Shown: positions 1 to 9,774, counted from the stretch's first letter. The stretch is DNA of 64,000 nucleotides from Paraburkholderia sp. CNPSo 3272 (GCF_024206495.1 NZ_JAMBPQ010000011.1:62001-126000); one strand, 5' to 3'. Translations and numbers: made by a program. Notes: a model not told the origin generated them from the letters alone.

Positions 1-738
1 CCGTTGCACCTCGTCGTCGATAGTACTGGACTGAAGGTCTACGGCGAAGGCGAGTGGAAGGTCCGTAAACACGGCTGGTCCAAGCGCCGCACCTGGCGCA
101 AGGTCCATCTGACGATGGACGCGAACACCGGCCAGATTTGCGCCGCGCTGATGACGCATCAGGACGAGGGAGATGGCGAAGTGCTGCCCGATTTGCTCGA
201 CCAGATTCCCGCTGACGTGGCGATCGACACCGCTGGTGGCGACGGCGCCTACAACACCAGGCCGTGCCACGCGCAGATTGCCGCGCGCGCCGCTACGCCG
301 TCTATTCCACCACGCGAGGGCGCAATGCCCTGGCCTGACAGCACGCCCGGTGCGGCGTGGCGCAATGCGGCCATCGATGCAATCGCCCAGAGCAGCAGGA
401 GCGAATGGAAGCAAGAGAGCGGCTACCACCGGCGCTCGCTTGCAGAGACCCTGATGTACCGCCTCAAGATACTCACGGGCCCCTGCCTGTGGGCGCGCGC
501 GATCGGCTCCCAGGCGACCGAGGTATCGATTCGTGCAGGCGTGCTCAACCGCATGGCGGCGCTCGCCGCCCGCAGTCCGTTCGTATCGCCTGAGGTTGAA
601 AACATGGAGGCCACTTCGTCCCTATGCTCGATTTATGCAACAACGCCGCCTCGAGTACACCACTTAACTGGTCCCATAGAGGACGCCTTACAAACGATCG
701 TCGGTTCTTTCGTACCTCGCCATCCGCTCAATTTATGA
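1..738 (+). pseudogene. IS5-family transposase, 5'-truncated by window edge
   Basis: This is the C-terminal two thirds of a DDE transposase; the reading frame is already open at the first base, so the start lies outside the window. The DDE core is visible: an early Asp in VVDSTGLKV, a second Asp in GGDGAYNT and a late Glu in the region SGYHRRSLAETLMYRLK. These features fit the IS5 family (IS1031/IS427-like subgroups). Family similarity seems to end near position 585 (LNRMAAL), after which about 45 unrelated residues run to the stop. The natural 3' end may therefore have been lost, and no right terminal inverted repeat was found downstream. Probably an inactive remnant, although the missing 5' part prevents certainty. 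Confidence 0.7.
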
Positions 739-1334
739 TGTAGGACTATATCGGTGCGGCAGCCAGGAAAATCAAATCGTTAAATGCCAGCTGTCGTTTC
801 TCGCGTGTCCCAGTGCCCAGATGTCCCTGAGAGACGAACTCGCCGCTGTGGGTTTCGTGCCACGCCAACCCCACTGTGGCGGTATAGGAATGACGGTCGA
901 CCGCGATCAGATTGCCGTCGTGTCGTAGAAGAGCAGGGTCGGTGAACAGTGTGGCAATCAACTCTTGCAACAAATCCGTTGTGGCTGAATGCCGCCAGTA
1001 CTTACGACTGAGGTGCAAACGGCATTTAGAACGCGGATGCCTCCGATCCAAACAATCAATTTTCACAATGGCGCGAAGCGATGCATACTAGAACCTGCTG
1101 TGTAGTCGTCACTGTTATGGTTTGAAGTACTACGGTCCTGATGTTGCTTGACCTGCCAGGTGCAACCCGTGCACTACCGCCCGCACTTCCAATTGCATGC
1201 CGAGCCGGCATTTATAGGATACGCTGGGCCAAATAGTTTCGGACCTGTGAACCGACAGCTGTCAGGCCGCTGGCTGGCCAGTACCACTTTTACCTAGGCT
1301 CGCGCATAGAGCGCCGATTCGCCGGAGCAAATGA
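739..1334. other. Intergenic stretch, only a weak ORF
   Basis: No gene is firmly supported. A minus-strand frame at 746-1066 (106 codons) has protein-like composition in its last 70 residues but no recognised domain and no convincing ribosome binding site. It may be the tail of a decayed gene. The rest (1067-1334) shows nothing recognisable. Confidence 0.4.
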
Positions 1335-2189
1335 ATGCACGTTGTCGATATTGATCAGATGGCCCTGTTCTTCGTGAACTCATTTGAGCTCGTGATGGTC
1401 TTCGCTAACGTCTGCGTCGTACTCGAGCTGATCTTCCCGGCCTACCGCTACAGTTTTTCGTCATACATTCGGGGCGTGCGGAACTGGATAATCCGCATCG
1501 GTTGTGGTGCATTAATCTGGCACCTTTACGCTATGGGGCTGCAATGGCTAGGGGTGAAACCACTCCTGACAGTGGATTTTGGGGCGTTGCTCCATTCCGG
1601 CAACACGATCGCCGGGGTGTTTATGGCGGTTTTTTCTGGCGTTCTGGTTGCAATTGCCGGCGACTTCTTTTACTACTGGATGCACCGCGCGCAGCACGCA
1701 ATTCCGTTCCTGTGGCGCTTGCATGCGACTCATCACTCGATCCGCGAGTTGACTGCATGGAACTGTAATCATCACATTTCCGAACCGATTGTTTACGCGA
1801 TGTTTGTAGCACTGCCACTCGCGCTAATCCACTTCAAGTCCGGTGTCGTGCCCGCGGTTGCCATGACGCTAATTAGCTTTCAGGCGCATCTTTCTCACTC
1901 CAGCACGCGTGTGAATCTCGGGCCGCTCCGATACATCATCGGCGATAACCAGTTTCACCGCATTCACCACTCAATGGAATCGCATCACCGGCACCAAAAC
2001 TATGGATTCTTCACCACCATCTGGGACACAGTTTTTCGCACTGCATACTGGCCGGAAAAAGAGGAATGGCCGGAAGTGGGTCTTCGCAACCAACCGGAAC
2101 CGCATACGGTTCGCGACTACGTTCTGTTCCCGTTTGACCAACGCCGCTGGTTCCGACCGGCAATCAAAAGTGGCAAAGGGAATGAATGA
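1335..2189 (+). CDS. Fatty acid hydroxylase / sterol desaturase family membrane protein
   Basis: A 284-residue integral membrane di-iron enzyme of the fatty acid hydroxylase superfamily. Histidine clusters expected to bind the two irons are visible: YYWMHRAQH near residue 115, LHATHHS near 130, NCNHHISE, and FHRIHHSMESHHRHQNYG near residues 210-225. Hydrophobic segments lie before and between the clusters. Family members hydroxylate or desaturate lipid chains or carotenoid/sterol-like substrates; the substrate here cannot be read from sequence. A GGAGC Shine-Dalgarno lies 7 bases before the ATG and rules out the overlapping ATG at 1331, which stops at once. It is followed at 97 bases by a secreted GH12 enzyme on the same strand. 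Base composition is noticeably lower in GC than the conjugation region, consistent with imported cargo. Confidence 0.85.
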   Translation: MHVVDIDQMALFFVNSFELVMVFANVCVVLELIFPAYRYSFSSYIRGVRNWIIRIGCGALIWHLYAMGLQWLGVKPLLTVDFGALLHSGNTIAGVFMAVFSGVLVAIAGDFFYYWMHRAQHAIPFLWRLHATHHSIRELTAWNCNHHISEPIVYAMFVALPLALIHFKSGVVPAVAMTLISFQAHLSHSSTRVNLGPLRYIIGDNQFHRIHHSMESHHRHQNYGFFTTIWDTVFRTAYWPEKEEWPEVGLRNQPEPHTVRDYVLFPFDQRRWFRPAIKSGKGNE

Positions 2190-2286
2190 ATGACAGTTCG
2201 GCAATGTTACGGCTCATATCGCCGCTAAAAGCCAAGGGAGACCAATCTCGACTGACATCATCGACCCTATAGGAGACAGCAACCTT

Positions 2287-3063
2287 ATGCAGCGAATGCC
2301 ATTCCTCGCCGGCTGTGCCGCCACAGCTTTGATGGTTTGCAGTGCAGAAGCACAGGCCGAGGCCTGGTCTGCAACTTCGCCCGAAGCCTCGTCCTGCTAT
2401 CCGTCCGATCTCCTTTTTGCTTCCAGCTCCTACGGAAGCTACACGTTCAACAATGACGTCTGGTCGCCCTGCCAAGGTGTCGCTGCAGGCAAGCAGACGA
2501 TCTGGGCCAACAGCAACCTTGACTGGGGCGTCTCTTCAAATCAACCCGACACCGGCCACATCAAGTCCTATCCACACATCGGATATACGGTCAACAAGTC
2601 CCTCAGTTCGCTTAAGTCGCTGACTGCTGTCGTCTCAGCGATCACCCCTTCTAGCGGCGCTTGGGAATCGACCTTCGATATCTGGGCCGGAAACAACGCG
2701 CATGAAATCATGATCTGGCTCAACTATACCGGATCCCCTGATGGCTGCGGCAACGTAAAACCGATTTCCGCGAACTGGACGTTTTCCGGCTGCGCGATCC
2801 CAATTCAGAAAGATGTCCAGCTGTCGGGCGCTTACTGGAATGTCTACGTGGGCAGCAATAGCAGTAACACGGTCTATTCGTTTCTTCGCACAAAAAAGAC
2901 CGACCACACCACGCTCGACGTGCTGGCATTCATGAATTACCTCAAGTCGCGGAATTATTTCGATGATGTCGTGCTCGGCGATGTTCAGTACGGCTTCGAG
3001 ATAACGTCGTCGCCTGGCGGTCTGCCTTTCGCGTCCAAAAACTTCTCCATCACCGCGGAGTGA
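2287..3063 (+). CDS. Secreted glycoside hydrolase family 12 (endoglucanase/xyloglucanase-like)
   Basis: A 258-residue protein with a signal peptide (hydrophobic stretch 5-20, likely cleavage after AEAQA near residue 24). The mature part has the GH12 fold signatures: FNNDVW near the start, an aromatic YPHIGY strand, the nucleophile region HEIMIWLNYTG with Glu140, and the second catalytic region YGFEITSSPGG with Glu238. GH12 enzymes cleave beta-1,4-glucans or xyloglucan with retention of configuration, so the protein probably acts on plant cell-wall glucan outside the cell. An AGGAGA ribosome binding site precedes the ATG. Length matches single-domain GH12 enzymes, with no carbohydrate-binding module. 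Surrounding mobile elements suggest acquisition by transfer. Confidence 0.85.
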   Translation: MQRMPFLAGCAATALMVCSAEAQAEAWSATSPEASSCYPSDLLFASSSYGSYTFNNDVWSPCQGVAAGKQTIWANSNLDWGVSSNQPDTGHIKSYPHIGYTVNKSLSSLKSLTAVVSAITPSSGAWESTFDIWAGNNAHEIMIWLNYTGSPDGCGNVKPISANWTFSGCAIPIQKDVQLSGAYWNVYVGSNSSNTVYSFLRTKKTDHTTLDVLAFMNYLKSRNYFDDVVLGDVQYGFEITSSPGGLPFASKNFSITAE

Positions 3064-3799
3064 TATCGGCGCCTCCCGTCCTCGCCTGTATATTTATATC
3101 CGCTGGTAATGCAGAATTCTCGGAACCGGTCAGCCGGGATGACCGTCGTTCTTCCCAACAGCGAAAATTTGATTGACGTCAAGCGATCCGTGCGGTGGCG
3201 CAGGAGCAGGGTAAGCGACTCGTGCCGGCCGTTATAGACGGCGGCTGAGGGCGACATCGAAGTGATGCCCATCATTTCCAATCTGATGGGCATCACTTTG
3301 ACACAGTCTGCGGAGAAGAAGCCGGGTGTTGCGGCTCACATTTTCTGCTAACGGTGTTCACAGAAGCGCTAAAGTGCCCACTAATTCGGCTAGCGCGCCT
3401 TGCGGGGATAACGATTTATCGCTTGAAGAGCGGTAGCGAAGTTGGCCGCATTGCGTAATACAGGGTGAAAGTGGTGCCCGAGAGCGTCACGGCCACATGT
3501 ATCCATTGGCCGTTCTGCAGCGGCGCCTAGCCGTCGACCGGACGCTCGTTTGCGACCAGTTGAGCGTGAGCGAGAAACGCACCGTGCCACCACCGCTGTT
3601 ACGGGTGAGCATCATGTAACGACGACCGGTGCACTGCACGCGCGCCCATTTGTTTCGTGCTGCTTAGAGCAGGGTCGGCCGGGATTCGCGAATATCTGAA
3701 GCTTCAGATATTAACGATTACCCACACCGCCAAATTAGGCGAAACGACGGCCGGGGAGCCGTCTGGAACATGAGACCCCGGCCGTTGCGGTGCGCATAA
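3064..3799. other. Non-coding stretch with palindromes
   Basis: No gene is supported here. A 15-bp perfect inverted repeat with a 9-base loop lies at 3260-3274/3284-3298; without a T-run it is not a classical terminator. A 22-bp perfect palindrome lies at 3691-3712, immediately outside the left arm of the inverted-repeat block described next. A minus-strand frame at 3390-3593 has no recognisable content. Confidence 0.5.
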
Positions 3800-4137
3800 T
3801 CAGAGGGTTTCGAGGAAGGCCATGACCTTGTCGGTTGCGTGAAAACGCGGCGTCCGCTGCCCGACAGGCTGCAAGCGACCTAGCGCTTCCTCCTTGTGCG
3901 CAAGATTGGACTCCATGTAGATGTGCGTCGTGTCGATGCTTTCATGGCCCAGCCAGAATGCGATGACACTGATGTCAACGCCAGCCTCTCCTTGCCGGCC
4001 ACCATGGTCGGTAGGAAAAGTTCAGGGCATTATGCGAACCATTGCCACACAACTCAGCCCGAGCGATCCCGCCTGAACACGGCGGTGTCGCCATCGTCTA
4101 CATGGCGCTTCGCCTAATTTGCCGGTGTGGGTAATCG
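3715..4137. mobile_element. Inverted-repeat-bounded recombinase relic
   Basis: A 29-bp sequence at 3715-3743 is repeated inverted at 4109-4137 with one mismatch. Between the arms lies the 3' end of a tyrosine recombinase gene. Terminal inverted repeats around tyrosine recombinases resemble RIT-type (recombinase-in-trio) elements, of which this would be an internally deleted derivative. The next gene to the right is another tyrosine recombinase on the same strand. Confidence 0.55.
3800..3990 (-). pseudogene. Tyrosine recombinase, C-terminal fragment
   Basis: Reading leftwards, the frame encodes VIAFWLGHES, then TTHIYMESNLAHKEEAL and a terminal AFLETL before the stop at 3800-3802. WLGHES carries the conserved active-site His region and HIYM the nucleophilic Tyr of tyrosine recombinases. 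The residues before position 3990 no longer follow the family, so the N-terminal catalytic Arg and most of the protein are gone. It closely resembles the last recombinase of RIT elements. Not functional alone. Confidence 0.7.
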
Positions 4138-4267
4138 CGAAATTTTCGCCAAAATAATCTTAGCTCGATGATTTTGCGGAGAAATTCTGATTTTTTGTCG
4201 GTTTGGTTGAGCAGTGTTCAGCCCACAGACACTATCATTGTCCCAGCGTCGTCGGTCTGCAGTCGGT

Positions 4268-5940
4268 CTACCGCTTGCGTGCCTCGAACGCATGATCAAA
4301 CTGCCGGGCCCACTGCACTTCATCGCTGTGCAAGTAGGTCGACGTCTTCGAAATCGACGCATGGCGCAAATTATCGCGCACCATGATCAGCTCAGCACCC
4401 CGTGCCAGCGCGTGCGACGCGTGCGTGTGACGCATCCAATGCGGGCTTGCGCGGCGCAGCTTGTCGGCAGTCGCTGACCGTTCGTCCTGGATCGCGTCGG
4501 CCACCACAATGAAGAATCGTCTCAGCACACGCCAGAGCCGTTTTAGTTCGATGCCTGCGCCGTCCTCCTCAAGGCTCGCGACGAGCGGCGTCGCCGGGTT
4601 CCAGCGCGCGGGCGTAACCGGCAGCCCACGCTGCACGAGAAATTGATCCAGCGCGGCTCGGGCGAGCGACGGCAACGCAACCTTACCGCGCTTGCCCCCT
4701 TGCCGAGCACGTGCAGCCAGTGATCGCCGTGCTCATCTCGACGGATATCGGCGAGCGTCGCGCCGACCAGTTCACTCGCGCGCAGGCCAGTTGCATAGCC
4801 AAAGTCCAGCAGAAACCGCACGCGCTGGGCGGCCGGCACGCTCCAGCCGTAGGACCATTCGAGGCCGTCAGCAACGGTGCGGATGAGCAGCGACTCGCCC
4901 TCGGAGAAACCGCGCGACACGTCCAATCCCGCACGCGGCGCGTCACTCTTGACCTTGACGCCGGCGAACGGATTCGCCAGCACGTAGCGCTGCTCGACCA
5001 GCCAGCGAAATAGCGCCGACAGGACATTCAGTGCGTACGCCGCTGATCGGGGCGAGAGCGCGCCGATGAAAGGTCGCCATTCAACACTGTGGCGTGGCCG
5101 CGACGGCCCGACCCAACGCTCGCGCGGCGTGGGCCGGCGCAGGAATGCCCGGTACGCGATCGCGTCGTCAGTGGTGAGCGACGACAACGCTCGGCCTCGC
5201 TCGATGATCCCCCACAGGATCAGGCGCTCTGCTTCCTTGCGGTAGGCGCGCTGCGAGGTGGCCGAGTCGTGCAGCGAGAGCCAGGATTGGATCGCCTCGT
5301 AGTCGTTGGATGCATTCAGCAGGCAAGCAGCCCTTGGTGCGCGGAACTGTCCATGCGAGCCGTCGACTTCGTGCGGCACACGCAACTGCTCCCACGCCAC
5401 GACGTCGCCGGCCGGTGCCACGACGATCAACGCCCGCGCCCGTTCGGTCAGTGCCGGATGGGCGGCAAAAAACGCCTCCACGCGACGCGCGCCGGCGACG
5501 CCGAGTCCGTCGATCGCGATCCACCAGCGGCGCCGGCGCGGAATCCGCACGGTCAGATCGGCCAGCGTCCGGAGGCCGTGCGCCTGCAGCGCGCCCACCA
5601 CGCGCGGCGGCAACCACTGGTCGATCTCGTCGGCAATGTGCGGCACCGGTGCTGGCAGGCTGCGCAATGTCTCAATAGCGCGTGCGACGATGTCGGCCGA
5701 CGCGGCGGATCGCTCGCCGAATGTTTCACCCAGGTCAGCCCGGTGACGGCTCGTCGCGAACGCGACCAGAGTGCGCCGAATGCGGCCGAGCACGCCGCGC
5801 GCCGACGCCCCGGGCGCCTTGCGGTCGCCCAGATAGCGCGCGACGGCCGCTCGAGGGTCGAACCTGGCATACCAGGCGCGCAGCGCAGCCAGTTCAGCGT
5901 CGCTGGGGAAGGCGATGGGGGCTATCTCACGCGTTTTCAT
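4268..5940 (-). pseudogene. Long tyrosine recombinase, single-base frameshift
   Basis: A site-specific integrase of roughly 557 residues if the frame is repaired. The N-terminal third (MKTREIAPI onwards) has no catalytic motifs and resembles the DUF3701-type extension of some betaproteobacterial integrases. The catalytic part starts near the phrase SQRAYRKEAERLILW, with the first Arg in YATGLRASELV, HWMRHTHASHAL as the HxxR box, DNLRHAS with the second His, and the Tyr in TSTYLH. The frame breaks in a run of five C at 4695-4699; one more base would join GKG to the downstream frame. The start at 5940 is preferred because the upstream 40 codons are not family-like. The lesion is either a real inactivating deletion or a homopolymer error. 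Confidence 0.75.
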
Positions 5941-6339
5941 GCCTGCCAGTTTAGATTCAGAACAAGATTGGACAGATAAAGCAGAGATTTTTTTGGTTGG
6001 CGATCGCGGCCACTTACGCGTGAACAGGCCGATCGGGACCAGTCCGCGATCGGTAATCAAAAAAATGTTTGTGCTAAACCGCTCCGCAAGCGCTGGCGTT
6101 TATGGGCATTGAATGATCGTCGCGGTGATTTGTGATGCCAGGCGCACGGGGTGGTGCGCGCCAGAAGCGGGCGGTTGGCCGGGCCCGTCGCGCGAAGACA
6201 GTGGAAATGCGGACGCCAATGGGTAAGGAATGCTGAGTTTCGCGGCATTGTGAGGGTGCGACGACGCCATGGCACGAGCCGGTTCGCGTTGGCCGCCTTG
6301 GAGGAAGAGCAACGTGCGCGGGGGTGGTGCTGATGCCGG

Positions 6340-7560
6340 TCAGTGCACATGGGCCGGATCGGGAGGCGCCCGCGCGAGGATGCCAGACTTGTGGCCAGGC
6401 AGCGCGCCTTCGATGCGGACCATGTGGCCCTTGCCGCATACGGGGCAATGGCGCAGTGACCTGCCGGTGAGCCGCTGGTAACGGTCACGGTAGTCTTCCT
6501 TGATGGCAGGTGATGCAGCGGCGGGAGGCTCGACGCCGAGCAGTCGCCGGCAGGTGGCCAGGCGCGCTGCTCGATGACAGTTGGCAAGCCACCCGTAGCT
6601 GCGGATGCGCTTGAAGCCGACGGGCAGCACGTGCAGCAGGAAGCGGCGCATGAACTCGTCGGCCGTCAGGGTCATGGTCCTGTGGCGTGCGTGGTGACGG
6701 TAGTCCTTCCACTGGAACAACACCGAATCGCCATCAAAGCGCAGCAACCGGTTATTCGAGATGGCAACGCGATGCGTGTAGCGGCCCAGGTAATCGAGCA
6801 CCTGTGCCGCGCCGCCAAACGGTGGTTTAGCGTAGACGACCCACTCCGCGTGAGCGGCGGGCGCGAGCCAGGCGGCGAACGCTCGCGGGTCACGCAACGG
6901 CTCGAGCTGGCCATGGAAGCGCAGCGCGCCGGCGTCGAACGCGCGGCGCAGCTGGTCGAGAAAGAGCCGCCGGAAGAGCCGCGAGAGCACCCGTACGGGC
7001 AGGAAGAAGCCTGGCCGGCAGGCGAGCCAGCGTTCGCCGTCCGGGGCGATGCCGCCGCCCGGTACCACGCAGTGCACGTGCGAATGGTGCAGCAGATTCT
7101 GCCCCCACGTGTGCAGGACCGTGATGAAGCCGATCTCCGCGCCCAGGTGTTTCGGATCGGCGGCGATCGTGCGCAGCGTCTCGGCGCTGGTGCGAAACAG
7201 CAGATCGTAGAGGGTCTTCTTGTTCTGGTACGCGAGCGCGGCGATGGGCTCGGGGAGTGTGAAGACGACGTGGAAGTATTCGATTGAGGGGAGCAGCTCG
7301 GCGCGCCGGCGTTCGAGCCATTGCGCGCGGGCGAGCGACTGGCACTTCGGACAGCACCGATGCCGGCATGAGTCGTAGGCAATGCGCTGATGGCCGCACG
7401 TATCGCACTGCTCGACATGTCCGCCGAGCGCGGCGGTGCGGCACAGCTCGATGGCGCTCATCGCGCGCCGCTGGGCGCGACTGAGGGCATCGGCATGGGT
7501 CTGCCGGTACCGTTCGCCGCAGCGGCGGAAGATGTCCGCCACCTCGAGCGCCGGTCGCAT
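6340..7560 (-). CDS. IS91-family transposase
   Basis: A 406-residue HUH/Y2-type rolling-circle transposase. An N-terminal zinc-finger-like region carries CDTCGHQ and CRHRCCPKCQ (residues 50-75). The metal-binding HUH box appears as HHSHVHCVVPGG near residue 160, and the catalytic tyrosine region as YLGRYTHRVAISNNRLL near residue 265. A second C-terminal CPVCGKG motif is present. Length and order match intact IS91-family enzymes. It starts 9 bases after the stop of the recombinase gene, so the two are likely co-translated. It would nick and transfer a single strand of the element during transposition. Confidence 0.9.
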   Translation of the reverse strand: MRPALEVADIFRRCGERYRQTHADALSRAQRRAMSAIELCRTAALGGHVEQCDTCGHQRIAYDSCRHRCCPKCQSLARAQWLERRRAELLPSIEYFHVVFTLPEPIAALAYQNKKTLYDLLFRTSAETLRTIAADPKHLGAEIGFITVLHTWGQNLLHHSHVHCVVPGGGIAPDGERWLACRPGFFLPVRVLSRLFRRLFLDQLRRAFDAGALRFHGQLEPLRDPRAFAAWLAPAAHAEWVVYAKPPFGGAAQVLDYLGRYTHRVAISNNRLLRFDGDSVLFQWKDYRHHARHRTMTLTADEFMRRFLLHVLPVGFKRIRSYGWLANCHRAARLATCRRLLGVEPPAAASPAIKEDYRDRYQRLTGRSLRHCPVCGKGHMVRIEGALPGHKSGILARAPPDPAHVH

Positions 7561-7568
7561 CGCCGGCT

Positions 7569-8447
7569 TCAGAAGTATGCGGGCGGTGTGGGCTCAGGCG
7601 GGATGGGTGCAGGGTGCGGCAGCAGATCGAAGGGACTGGTGGTGGCACATACAGTGCTCGTCGCCAGCTTGAGATACCGTGCCGTGGTCGCCATGCTGCG
7701 ATGTCCCATCAGCAGCTGGATCCGGCGTACATCGGCGCCGGTTTCCAGCAGGTGCGTGGCGAACGCGTGCCGCAGCGAATGGGGTGTCACGGGTTTGGTG
7801 ATGCCGCTGCGCTTACGTGCAAGCGCGCATGCCTGGCCCACGGCATGGCGGCTGATGGGCCGTCCGGGAATGTTGCCCGGAAACAGCCACTCCCGCGGGT
7901 GAGCGTCCTGCCAGTACAGTCTCAGGATCTCGAGCAGCCGTGGCGAGAGCATTACATAGCGATCCTTACGGCCTTTACCCTGGCGGACACGGATCATCAT
8001 CCGCTGGCTGTCGATATCGGTGACCTTCAGGTGGACGACTTCCGACATCCGCAGGCCGGCCGCGTAGGCCGTCATCAGGATGGTGCGCTGCTTCAGGCTG
8101 GGAATGGACTCGAAGAAACGCGTCACTTCCTCGAAGCTCAGGATGACGGGCAGCTTCAAGGGCCGTTTGGGCAACGGGAAATCCTCGTCACTCCAGTTCC
8201 GCCTGAGCGTGATGCGGTACAGGAAGCGCAGCGCGCCCACGGCAAGTTGGACACTGGCCGGCGCGAGCTTGCGTTCGTTGGTCAGATGGATGATCCAGGC
8301 ACGGATCTCTTCGGGGCCGAGCACCTCGGGTGAGCGCCGGAAGTGCCGGGCGAAACTGGAGACTTGCAGCAGATAGGTCTTCTGGGTGTTGTCTGCAAGG
8401 TTGCGGATCTGCATGTCGTGCAGCATGCGTTGGCGCAGCGGAGTCAT
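7569..8447 (-). CDS. Tyrosine recombinase associated with IS91 element
   Basis: A 292-residue XerC/D-like integrase. The N-terminal SAM-like arm (MTPLRQRMLHDMQIRNLA) is followed by the catalytic domain with AYAAGLRMSEVVHL (Arg), SLRHAFATHL (HxxR), LMGHRSMATTARYL (His and Tyr). The start at 8447 is fixed by a perfect AGGAGG six bases upstream; the 34 in-frame codons before it are excluded. Recombinases of this kind are common partners of IS91-like transposases in betaproteobacteria. The 3' tail after the Tyr is short and proline-rich. Confidence 0.88.
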   Translation of the reverse strand: MTPLRQRMLHDMQIRNLADNTQKTYLLQVSSFARHFRRSPEVLGPEEIRAWIIHLTNERKLAPASVQLAVGALRFLYRITLRRNWSDEDFPLPKRPLKLPVILSFEEVTRFFESIPSLKQRTILMTAYAAGLRMSEVVHLKVTDIDSQRMMIRVRQGKGRKDRYVMLSPRLLEILRLYWQDAHPREWLFPGNIPGRPISRHAVGQACALARKRSGITKPVTPHSLRHAFATHLLETGADVRRIQLLMGHRSMATTARYLKLATSTVCATTSPFDLLPHPAPIPPEPTPPAYF

Positions 8448-8768
8448 GACGAACCTCCTGGAAACAGTAGGTGGAATGCCCAACCGGGCGTCCACATACT
8501 GCTCCTGGCGACACCGCTCACCACCTCGCTGGGGCTCAGCGCCAGACAACCCTCCTCATGAAGCGTCAGCCATAGACCTGTGCCCACCTCCCCCTACCGC
8601 TTCAGCGGTTTAGTACAATATTTTTTATCTGTCCATTCGTGATGAACGTTTCAGATCTTTTACAATCCCAGCTGTCAGGTGTCCAATGGGGGGATGCCAA
8701 GATTCGGGGCTTTTTCGTACGTCAAAGCTCCGGGCGTGCGTCACAAGCGTCGCGGACCCACCCAATAC

Positions 8769-9593
8769 GGCTCTGGTGCAAATAGGCGGTCTGCACGAGA
8801 TTTTTCCTATATAGAGGATACCTTATCAAGCAGACAAGACGTCCTCCCAGACTGCGGGCGCAGTGGCATCTTTGAGGCCGAGCTTCGCGAGACCGAATTG
8901 TCCCTTGCGAATACGATGTACCAGCTCAATACGAGAGAGGGTGATCGCTGCATTCCTGAAACGCTTGAAGCCGAGCATGACTTTCGTCCGGGGACTTGAT
9001 GTTGCGGTGGTCCTGCTCGACCAGATTATTGAGATATTTCGAGGATCGGACCTTCGTGTCCTCAGGCAGCAGGCCATCGGCCTTCATCTCGCGCACGGCG
9101 CGGTGCGAGGCCGCATAGCCGTCAAGCGTGATGGTCTTCGGTGGCTGGCCTTGATGTTTGATCGCCTTCCTGAAAAAGGCTTTTGCCGCCTTCACGTCGT
9201 GCCTGGCACTGTCTGGCCCACCCGATCCACCGCCCGATAAAGATAGACCCACTTGCCGCGCAGCTTGAGATAAGTCTCGTCAACACGCCAGGACTGGCCG
9301 GTGGGCCTGCCGAAGATTCCACCGTTTGACGAACTCCGGCGCAAAGCGCTGCACCCAGCGCAGGATCGTCGTGTGGGCCGGCGCCAGACCCCGTTCCGCC
9401 ATCATTTCGACCAGATCGCGCAAGCTAAGCTTGTAGCGCAGGTACCAGCGAACACACAGAATGATCACATCGCGGTCAAAGTGACGGCCTGCAAACAGTT
9501 CGTCCAGGCTCTTCAGCTTGCTCATCCCCAGTTCTCAATTCGTTCAGCCCGACACCTTAACCGATTCGCCCCCGCGCTATTTGCACCAGAGCC
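8769..9593 (-). mobile_element. IS6-family insertion sequence, decayed
   Basis: Perfect 17-bp terminal inverted repeats starting GGCTCTGGTGCAAATAG lie at 8769-8785 and 9577-9593, enclosing 825 bp with one transposase pseudogene. Flanking bases (CCAATAC left, CAAATAC right) could be a degraded target duplication, but they do not match exactly. Confidence 0.85.
8826..9525 (-). pseudogene. IS6-family transposase, multiple frameshifts
   Basis: The protein can be followed in pieces: MSKLKSLDELFAGRHF at the N-terminus, a frame shift before TGQSWRVDETYLKLRG (first catalytic Asp), a short deletion where the segment before VKAAKAFFRKAIKHQG should be, the second Asp in TITLDGYAASH, the Glu in VEQDHRNIKS, then one inserted base that moves the rest (TKVMLGFKRFRNA) into a third frame. 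At least three lesions mean it cannot make an active IS26-like transposase. Family members move by cointegrate formation; the terminal repeats remain intact and could still be used in trans. Confidence 0.85.
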
Positions 9594-9774
9594 CAAATAC
9601 AAGTGGCCATGGCAGCGTCGCACCGGGTATCGTGCAACTGTAGTCAGCGACGTTGCTGACCGCGCAGGCGCCCCCCGGGCCACTCCGGTCGCGCCCTGCG
9701 CGCTATAGACAGACGAATAGGGCCACGTATCTTGATAGAATCAAGGGCTAGAGCCTGACTGTGAATGACGGCAC

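Larger units (their letters stand above)
6070..8617 (-). mobile_element. IS91-type element with recombinase plus HUH transposase
   Basis: Two co-oriented genes, a tyrosine recombinase and an IS91 transposase, form the classic composite IS91-type layout. A 14-base inverted repeat with one mismatch, centred on AGCGGTTTAG, lies at 6070-6083 and 8604-8617. A second inverted pair, GATTGGACAGATAAA, lies further out at 5966-5980 and 8624-8638 with one mismatch. The true boundary could be either pair. IS91 elements move by rolling-circle transposition and usually lack target duplications; none was seen. Confidence 0.6.

Noticed and set aside
746..1066. 106-codon minus-strand frame after the first transposase
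   Set aside because: Some protein-like stretches but no start signal or family; insufficient to call a gene.
5089..5979. 296-codon plus-strand frame opposite the long integrase
   Set aside because: Antisense of the recombinase, compositionally an artefact of GC-rich codons.
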